Program-made: the position numbers and the translations under genes
Notes under the pieces: model-generated
Seen by the model: the letters and a program-made list of their open reading frames with translations, nothing else
What the model was told of the DNA's origin: nothing
Database searches by the model: none
In this document: one piece after another, positions 58,603-64,000 of the stretch
Layout of the letters: each line of letters starts with the position of its first letter
Position numbering within the stretch: the first letter of the stretch is position 1
Assembly: GCF_000300275.1 (NCBI RefSeq)
Contig: NZ_AMRN01000007.1
Span: 220,541 to 284,540 of the forward strand
From: Thalassospira profundimaris WP0211
GTDB lineage: Bacteria > Pseudomonadota > Alphaproteobacteria > Rhodospirillales > Thalassospiraceae
DNA length: 64,000 bases
Direction of reading: 5' to 3'

Positions 58603-59777
58603 CGGTCAATCTCACCGAACACGATATCTAGCGACCCGATATTGGCAACGACGTCGGCCAGCATGTGACCTTTGGACATGAAGTCGATGCCTTGGAGGTG
58701 CGGGAACCCCGGGGCGCGGATTTTGCAGCGATACGGACGGTTCGAGCCATCCGAAACAAGATACACACCAAACTCGCCTTTCGGTGCCTCGACCGTGGCA
58801 TAGCATTCCCCGGCCGGTACGTGGAAACCTTCAGTGAAGAGTTTGAAGTGGTGAATAAGGGCTTCCATCGAACGCTTCATTTCGGCGCGCGACGGCGGTG
58901 CCACTTTGTTGTTTTCAACAATGACAGGGCCATCCGGCATATTTTTGATGGCCTGCTTGATGATTTTCAGCGACTGCCACATTTCCTCGAAACGGACAAG
59001 GAAGCGGTCATAGCAATCGCCGTTCTTGCCGACAGGAATGTCGAAGTCGAATTCTTCGTAAGAGTCATAGGGCTGCGATTTGCGCAGATCCCACGCCAGA
59101 CCCGATGCACGGATGTTCGGACCGGTGAAACCCCAGTCAAGGGCCTCTTCGGCGCTTACGATACCGATATCAACCGTACGCTGTTTGAAGATACGGTTGC
59201 CGGTCAGAACGCGGTCGAAGTCTTTCATAAAGATTTCGTACTGGTCTGCCCATGCGTCGATATCATCAAGCAAGCCTGCCGGAAGATCGGCAGCAACGCC
59301 ACCCGGACGGAAGTAGTTGGCGTGAAGACGGGCGCCACAGGCGCGCTCATAGAATTCCATGAGCTTTTCACGTTCTTCAAAGCCCCACAGAAGCGGGGTC
59401 ATCGCACCAACGTCCAGTGCAAACGCGGTGAGGTTCAAAATGTGGTTCAGAATACGACCGATTTCCGCATAAAGAACACGGATATACTGCGCACGCTTGG
59501 GCACTTCGACGCCCATCAGCTTTTCGATGGCCAGGCAATATGCATGTTCCTGGTTCATCGGTGCGACATAGTCGAGACGGTCGAAATACGGAGTTGCCTG
59601 AATATAGGTCTTATATTCGATCAGCTTTTCCGTACCACGGTGCAGAAGACCAATATGCGGGTCGGAACGTTCGACGACTTCGCCGTCCATTTCCAGAACC
59701 AAACGCAGAACGCCGTGCGCCGCAGGGTGCTGCGGGCCGAAGTTCATGGTCATGTTTTTGATTTTTTGTTCGGACAT
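58599..59777 (-). CDS. nuoD: NADH-quinone oxidoreductase subunit D
   Basis: 392 aa. It forms the quinone site with NuoB and is related to hydrogenase large subunits without the metal ligands. The family opening [21 protein letters not shown] and ending [23 protein letters not shown] (in parts) are intact. It shares one base with nuoC. Confidence 0.97.
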   Translation of the reverse strand: MSEQKIKNMTMNFGPQHPAAHGVLRLVLEMDGEVVERSDPHIGLLHRGTEKLIEYKTYIQATPYFDRLDYVAPMNQEHAYCLAIEKLMGVEVPKRAQYIRVLYAEIGRILNHILNLTAFALDVGAMTPLLWGFEEREKLMEFYERACGARLHANYFRPGGVAADLPAGLLDDIDAWADQYEIFMKDFDRVLTGNRIFKQRTVDIGIVSAEEALDWGFTGPNIRASGLAWDLRKSQPYDSYEEFDFDIPVGKNGDCYDRFLVRFEEMWQSLKIIKQAIKNMPDGPVIVENNKVAPPSRAEMKRSMEALIHHFKLFTEGFHVPAGECYATVEAPKGEFGVYLVSDGSNRPYRCKIRAPGFPHLQGIDFMSKGHMLADVVANIGSLDIVFGEIDR

Positions 59778-60406
59778 CAGGCGTTGCCCTCCGCCTTTTC
59801 ATCACCCGGAAGAACATGCTGGATGCCTTCCCATGGGCTTTCGAAATCGAAATTACGGAAATCCTGAACCAGTTTGACCGGCTCGTAGACAACACGCTTC
59901 TGTTCGTCGTCATAACGCACTTCGACATACCCGGTCAGCGGGAAGTCCTTGCGCAGCGGATGACCTTCAAAACCGTAATCGGTCAGAATACGGCGGGGAT
60001 CCGGATGACCGGCGAAGAAGATACCGTACATGTCCCACGCTTCGCGCTCGAACCAGTCGGCGGCGCTGAACAGCGAAACACAGCTTGGTACCGGGGTGTC
60101 TTCGTCAGTACGGACCTTCACACGAATGCGCAGGTTATGCTTCAGAGACAGCAGGTGATAGACGACGTCAAAACGCTCAATGCGTTCCGGGTAGTCCGCA
60201 CCACAAACATCAATCAGCTGCTTGAACAAGCAGCCGGTATCATCCCGAAGGAAGGTCAGAACTTTAAGGATATCATCGCGCTTGGCGACGATGGTCAGCT
60301 CGCCGTAACGAATCTCGCTTTCGAGAATTTCGTTGGCCAGCTGTGACGCCACCAGATCTTTCAGATCTTTCAAAGCAGCGCTGTTATCGCTGAGCAGTTC
60401 GCTCAT
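59777..60406 (-). CDS. nuoC: NADH-quinone oxidoreductase subunit C
   Basis: 209 aa 30-kDa subunit. [40 protein letters not shown] (in parts) is the family signature. It is not fused to NuoD, unlike in E. coli. A gap of 19 bases separates it from nuoB. Confidence 0.97.
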   Translation of the reverse strand: MSELLSDNSAALKDLKDLVASQLANEILESEIRYGELTIVAKRDDILKVLTFLRDDTGCLFKQLIDVCGADYPERIERFDVVYHLLSLKHNLRIRVKVRTDEDTPVPSCVSLFSAADWFEREAWDMYGIFFAGHPDPRRILTDYGFEGHPLRKDFPLTGYVEVRYDDEQKRVVYEPVKLVQDFRNFDFESPWEGIQHVLPGDEKAEGNA

Positions 60407-60425
60407 GCAAGCCCCCTATTACGGA

Positions 60426-60968
60426 TCAGCGTGTCAGGACACCGGTACGGCGGATTTTCTTTTGCAGCTGCATCACGCCGTAAATCAGCGCTTCGGCTGT
60501 CGGCGGGCACCCGGGAACGTATACGTCCACCGGCACAACACGATCACAACCGCGCACCACCGAATAAGAATAGTGATAGTAACCGCCGCCATTGGCGCAC
60601 GAGCCCATCGAAATAACCCAGCGCGGCTCTGCCATCTGGTCATAGACCTTGCGCAGTGCCGGGGCCATTTTGTTGGTCAGGGTACCAGCAACGATCATCA
60701 CGTCCGACTGACGCGGGCTTGGGCGGAAAACCAGACCATAACGGTCAAGGTCATACCGCGACGCCGCCGAATGCATCATCTCAACAGCACAGCAGGCCAG
60801 ACCGAAAGTCATCGGCCACAAGGAACCGGTGCTTGCCCAGCTTGCGAGTTTATCGAGATTGGCAAGGACAAAGCCCTTGTCGTTCATCTCGTCAAACACG
60901 CCCTTAAGCATTGCATCCTGATCCGAACCGGGTGCCAGGGGTGCGCCTGAGTTGGTGCTCACTCCCAT
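60426..60968 (-). CDS. nuoB: NADH-quinone oxidoreductase subunit B
   Basis: 180 aa from ATG 60968 ([12 protein letters not shown]). It carries the terminal 4Fe-4S cluster N2 through Cys59 and Cys60 ([11 protein letters not shown]), Cys124 (GSCAN) and Cys154 ([11 protein letters not shown]). Its start overlaps the end of nuoA by 10 bases. Confidence 0.97.
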   Translation of the reverse strand: MGVSTNSGAPLAPGSDQDAMLKGVFDEMNDKGFVLANLDKLASWASTGSLWPMTFGLACCAVEMMHSAASRYDLDRYGLVFRPSPRQSDVMIVAGTLTNKMAPALRKVYDQMAEPRWVISMGSCANGGGYYHYSYSVVRGCDRVVPVDVYVPGCPPTAEALIYGVMQLQKKIRRTGVLTR

Positions 60969-61324
60969 TCCAAAGCTCCCTTCTTCCATTCGTAGATAAA
61001 GCCGACCGTCAAAACAGCCAGGAAGATCACCATCGATACAAAGCCGAATGTTCCGATATCACCGAGGGTTACAGCCCACGGGAACAGGAAGGCGACTTCG
61101 AGGTCGAAAATAATGAACAAGATTGCGACCAGATAGAACCGAACGTCGAACTTGATGCGCGCGTCTTCGAACGGCGCAAACCCGCATTCGTATGCGGACA
61201 GTTTCTCGACATCCGGTGCCTGCTTGGCAAGAACCAGCGACGCGATGACGATTACCGCCGAAAGACCGACGGCGATCCCGATGAACACCAGGATCGGAAG
61301 ATATTCCGAAAGAAGCTCTTGCAT
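60959..61324 (-). CDS. nuoA: NADH-quinone oxidoreductase subunit A
   Basis: 121 aa, three membrane segments, with the loop [31 protein letters not shown] (in parts) that is the hallmark of NuoA and lines the quinone cavity. First gene of the 14-gene nuo operon. The 284 bases upstream to the tRNA must hold the promoter; a TTGATC-N17-GATATC pair on the minus strand is a weak candidate. Confidence 0.97.
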   Translation of the reverse strand: MQELLSEYLPILVFIGIAVGLSAVIVIASLVLAKQAPDVEKLSAYECGFAPFEDARIKFDVRFYLVAILFIIFDLEVAFLFPWAVTLGDIGTFGFVSMVIFLAVLTVGFIYEWKKGALEWE

Positions 61325-61608
61325 CTCTCTGACCTCTCAAGAACAGGCCTTTTGACCCGACCAGGTCCCCACCTGGCCAATTACGGCGCACCATAACGTA
61401 TGCACCGCACAAGTTCCAGTCCCCAAGCACGTTGAACATGCTCTAAGACCGGAAACTTTCTAATCTTTTTACCGTTTACTATCGTCCGATATCGGGCTGG
61501 ACGTCGAGATGATCAAGACCCAATCGTGCGAAGCAGCATTAGCAACACAAGAAAAGGCGACCGCGGAAAAGACAATTCGCCCTAAAAAAGACAACAGATG
61601 ATGGATCA

Positions 61609-61685
<77 letters not shown>

Positions 61686-61996
61686 AAAATGACCATCAAT
61701 CGGCGCGCCTTTGTTAGACCACCCCCCAAACCAAGTCAAGCAGCTAGCAACGATTTCAACCCATTCGACAATTGCGCCCGCAAACATCACCCGCTGCGGG
61801 GTAATTTGGCCCCGAAATTGTACGGCATTAATCAATTTTGTACATTTAGGGCGCTTTATACCGATGGGGCTTTGCAAAGGGGTGTCGGCTTTTATAGAAT
61901 TGTTGACAAATAACCCCTATCTTACGGTGCGATAGAGGCAGGTTCGGGCGTCAGGTTCCACCCCGAACAGAGTCATTACGACGGAGAAGACCACCC
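61686..61996 (+). promoter_or_regulatory. fliG upstream region with a possible promoter
   Basis: 311 bases between the tRNA and fliG with no ORF I trust. A housekeeping-like pair TTGCAA (61872-61877)-N17-TAGAAT (61895-61900) would start transcription about 90 bases before fliG. No sigma-54 or sigma-28 consensus was seen. Confidence 0.35.
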
Positions 61997-63016
61997 GTGG
62001 GGCGCGTAAAAGAAGAATACAGATCACTGGCCGGACCTGAAAAGGCAGCGATTCTCATGCTTGCTCTTGGGGAAGAGCACGCAACCAAGATGTTCAGCAT
62101 GATGGATGACGAGGAAATCAAAGAGATTTCCCAAACCATGTCGAGCCTGGGTACGATCAACTCTAATATCGTTGAGCGCCTTTTCGTCGAATTCGCTGAC
62201 CAGCTTTCTTCAACCGGGTCACTGGTCGGTTCGTTTGATACCACCGAACGCCTGCTTTCCAAGGTACTGCCAGAAGACCGCGTGAACGGCATCATGGAAG
62301 AGATCCGCGGTCCTGCGGGTCGTACCATGTGGGACAAGCTCAACAACGTGAACGAAGCGGTTCTGGCGAACTACCTTAAAAACGAATATCCGCAAACCGT
62401 CGGTGTGGTTCTGTCCAAACTCAAACCCGCACATTCTGCGTCGGTTCTGTCTCTTTTGCCGGAAAACTTCTCGATGGAAGTCATCATGCGTATGCTGCGC
62501 ATGGAAGCGGTTCAGAAAGAAGTTCTCGATAACATTGAAAAGACGCTGCGCACCGAGTTCATGTCGAACCTTGCGCGCGGTTCGCGCGGTGACAACCACG
62601 AACTGATGGCGGATATCTTCAACAGCCTGGACCGCCAAAGTCAGGACAGATTTCTTACTGCGCTCGAAGAACGCAACCGTGATTCGGCCGAGAAGATCAA
62701 AGCCCTTATGTTCACCTTCGAAGACCTTGCGCGGCTTGACAACAACGGCGTTCAGACGCTGCTGCGTCAGGTCGAAAAGGACAAGCTTGCCCTGGCCCTG
62801 AAAGGGTCGACCGATCAGATGCGCGACCTGTTCTTCAAGAACATGTCCGAACGTGCCGGCAAGATGATGAAGGAAGATATGGACGCGCTTGGCCCGGTCC
62901 GTCTGTCAGACGTCGAAGAGTCGCAGATGATGATCGTCCAGCTGGCCAAGGAACTGGCCGCACAGGGCCAGATCGTCATTTCCGAAGGCGGTGCCGAAGA
63001 CGAAATGGTCTTCTAG
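61997..63016 (+). CDS. fliG: Flagellar motor switch protein FliG
   Basis: 339 aa from GTG 61997, with GGAG upstream. Rotor protein of the flagellar C-ring that meets the stator and sets rotation sense. The N-terminal domain ([22 protein letters not shown]), middle domain ([26 protein letters not shown], in parts) and C-terminal torque helix ([32 protein letters not shown], in parts) are all present at normal length. The middle-domain motif reads EYPQ instead of EHPQ. It stands alone, without fliF or fliH, which is unusual because fliG normally lies in a fliF-G-H-type cluster. Confidence 0.94.
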   Translation: MGRVKEEYRSLAGPEKAAILMLALGEEHATKMFSMMDDEEIKEISQTMSSLGTINSNIVERLFVEFADQLSSTGSLVGSFDTTERLLSKVLPEDRVNGIMEEIRGPAGRTMWDKLNNVNEAVLANYLKNEYPQTVGVVLSKLKPAHSASVLSLLPENFSMEVIMRMLRMEAVQKEVLDNIEKTLRTEFMSNLARGSRGDNHELMADIFNSLDRQSQDRFLTALEERNRDSAEKIKALMFTFEDLARLDNNGVQTLLRQVEKDKLALALKGSTDQMRDLFFKNMSERAGKMMKEDMDALGPVRLSDVEESQMMIVQLAKELAAQGQIVISEGGAEDEMVF

Positions 63017-63047
63017 AGCCAAACAAAATGCCGCAACAGCACAAACA

Positions 63048-63080
63048 CCAAAGGGACAGCCAACGCTGTCCCTTTTTTCG
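63048..63080 (+). terminator. Terminator of fliG
   Basis: AAAGGGACAGC pairs perfectly with GCTGTCCCTTT around a 4-base loop, followed by TTTCG on the plus strand, 34 bases after the fliG stop. It confirms that fliG is monocistronic on its 3' side. Confidence 0.88.
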
Positions 63081-63137
63081 TTCGTCAGGCGCGATCAGAT
63101 GGGGGAATATCCCACAAGCTAAGCCAACTACCCTGCC

Positions 63138-63761
63138 CTAGCCCAGAATGACGTTAGGGACCGGATCAGAGATCGACTGAATTTCCCAGCGCAGGCGGTT
63201 CTGACCGTTGATTTCACGGAATTCTGCCGCGTTGTGGCTGCGCACCCCTGCGGTCGTGCGGACCTCGATCTTACCGGTCATCTGGTAACCGAGTGCAGTC
63301 AGGCGGTCCTGATACTGATCAGGGACGAAGCCGCCCCGAATTTCAACGGTGTTTCGCTCTGAATTAAAGAACATTTCCAGTATGCGCGATTGCCGGCGGA
63401 CAAAGACGAAGCTTTTTTCGCGCATGATGTTGCCACGCTTTTCATAGACCATGTTAAACACGCCGCGCCCGGTATAGGTCAGCTGTCTTACAGCCGAATC
63501 GCGCTTGAGATCTGCCAGAACCTTGGCGACCTTTTCCTTTTCACCCTCCGCATCCAGGCTCTTGTCCAGAAGGCCTTGGGTAATGTTTGGCTGTACCAGC
63601 AAACCGCGGTAGCTCAGCCGGTAATCGCCATTACGCTCCATGGACAGATCAATGGTGAAGGCCTCCGGCAAATAGCAGCTGGCAAGCATCAGTGGCAAAC
63701 ATAGAACGATCAGAACCTGTCGGCATATCGACCATGTTTGACGCGCGAAGCGCTTTGACAT
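63138..63761 (-). CDS. Lipoprotein of unknown function
   Basis: 207 aa from ATG 63761 (MSKRFARQTWSICRQ); the frame is open to 63890 and ATG 63818, preceded by GGAA, is another possible start. A lipoprotein signal is clear: basic start, hydrophobic core, then lipobox LASC at about residues 26-29. The mature part has no family I know. It seems to be a mixed alpha/beta domain that opens with EAFTIDLSMERNGDYRLSYRG and ends in VPNVILG. It lies convergent to fliG and shares no operon. A flagellar role is possible only by position and is not supported otherwise. Confidence 0.7.
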   Translation of the reverse strand: MSKRFARQTWSICRQVLIVLCLPLMLASCYLPEAFTIDLSMERNGDYRLSYRGLLVQPNITQGLLDKSLDAEGEKEKVAKVLADLKRDSAVRQLTYTGRGVFNMVYEKRGNIMREKSFVFVRRQSRILEMFFNSERNTVEIRGGFVPDQYQDRLTALGYQMTGKIEVRTTAGVRSHNAAEFREINGQNRLRWEIQSISDPVPNVILG

Positions 63762-63964
63762 TGCTGCCGGGCTGATACGCTCAGGGCCAGACGGATGGCG
63801 GGCCGGATTGCTGTTCATCTTGAAGGTTCCGATTCTCTTGACCATGGCATCAACAGTGCCTGTCTGCCGACCAAGCGTCAACTTATACAAGCCCCTGTCC
63901 GAAGGACGATATGGGGAAGCAAAGCAACTGCTTACAGGAGGTCTGGATACGCAAAATCCGGAAA

Positions 63965-63994
63965 CGAAAAAAGGCAGCCTTTAGGGCTGCCTTT
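63965..63994 (-). terminator. Terminator of a minus-strand gene beyond the right edge
   Basis: AAAGGCAGCC/GGCTGCCTTT with a 5-base loop. On the minus strand the stem is followed by TTTTCG, so it most likely ends a transcript entering from the right of the window. Nothing else is recognised between 63891 and 63964. Confidence 0.7.
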
Positions 63995-64000
63995 ATCATG

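Overview
The window looks like a chromosomal segment of an alphaproteobacterium of the order Rhodospirillales, most likely a marine Thalassospira or close relative. This is inferred from gene content and order, not from a database search. The pointers are: stand-alone trpG-trpD-trpC-moaC next to lexA with a GAAC-N7-GAAC SOS box; LpxI instead of LpxH in lipid A synthesis; RNase J next to mce, coaX and birA; a full nuoA-N operon; and a short ProS. Most of the DNA is core genome of moderately high GC with canonical gene order.

Layout. (1) 1-2000: the 3' end of a PpiD-like periplasmic foldase, then trpE, each followed by an intrinsic terminator. (2) 2078-7040: an accessory island, more AT-rich and with different codon use. 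It carries a two-gene minus-strand operon: an unrecognised 370-aa protein, then a 1,156-aa DUF4062-STAND NTPase-TPR protein. A 390-bp gene-free tract with inverted repeats lies upstream. The island separates trpE from trpGDC and is the best candidate for an undescribed, probably defensive, system. (3) 7146-12455: a divergent polysaccharide deacetylase (YibQ type), then trpG-trpD-trpC-moaC and autoregulated lexA. (4) 12542-17646: comEC (minus), gltX and gltA (plus). (5) 17747-32596, all minus: gloA, then the envelope and translation cluster rpsB-tsf / pyrH-frr-uppS-cdsA-dxr-rseP-bamA-ompH-lpxD-fabZ-lpxA-lpxI-lpxB, read from high to low coordinates. (6) 32871-34534: a TetR repressor and MFS exporter pair on the plus strand behind a perfect 30-bp palindrome. 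(7) 34616-43509, minus: proS-lolC-lolD-dnaE, a secreted protein of unknown function, a DUF1467 membrane protein and methylmalonyl-CoA epimerase. A gene-poor stretch at 42319-42755 holds an orphan plus-strand terminator. (8) 43614-61324, minus: nuoA to nuoN followed by birA, coaX and RNase J. (9) tRNA-Asp, a stand-alone fliG and a lipoprotein of unknown function at the right end.

How the genes work together. Blocks 5 and 7 build and traffic the outer membrane: lipid A (lpxA, lpxD, lpxI, lpxB), its acyl supply (fabZ), phospholipid and undecaprenyl precursors (cdsA, uppS, dxr), OMP assembly (bamA, ompH), envelope-stress proteolysis (rseP) and lipoprotein export (lolCD). They are interleaved with translation genes (rpsB, tsf, frr, proS, gltX). 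Block 8 encodes proton-pumping complex I together with cofactor genes. No insertion sequence, CRISPR array or integrase was recognised anywhere in the window.
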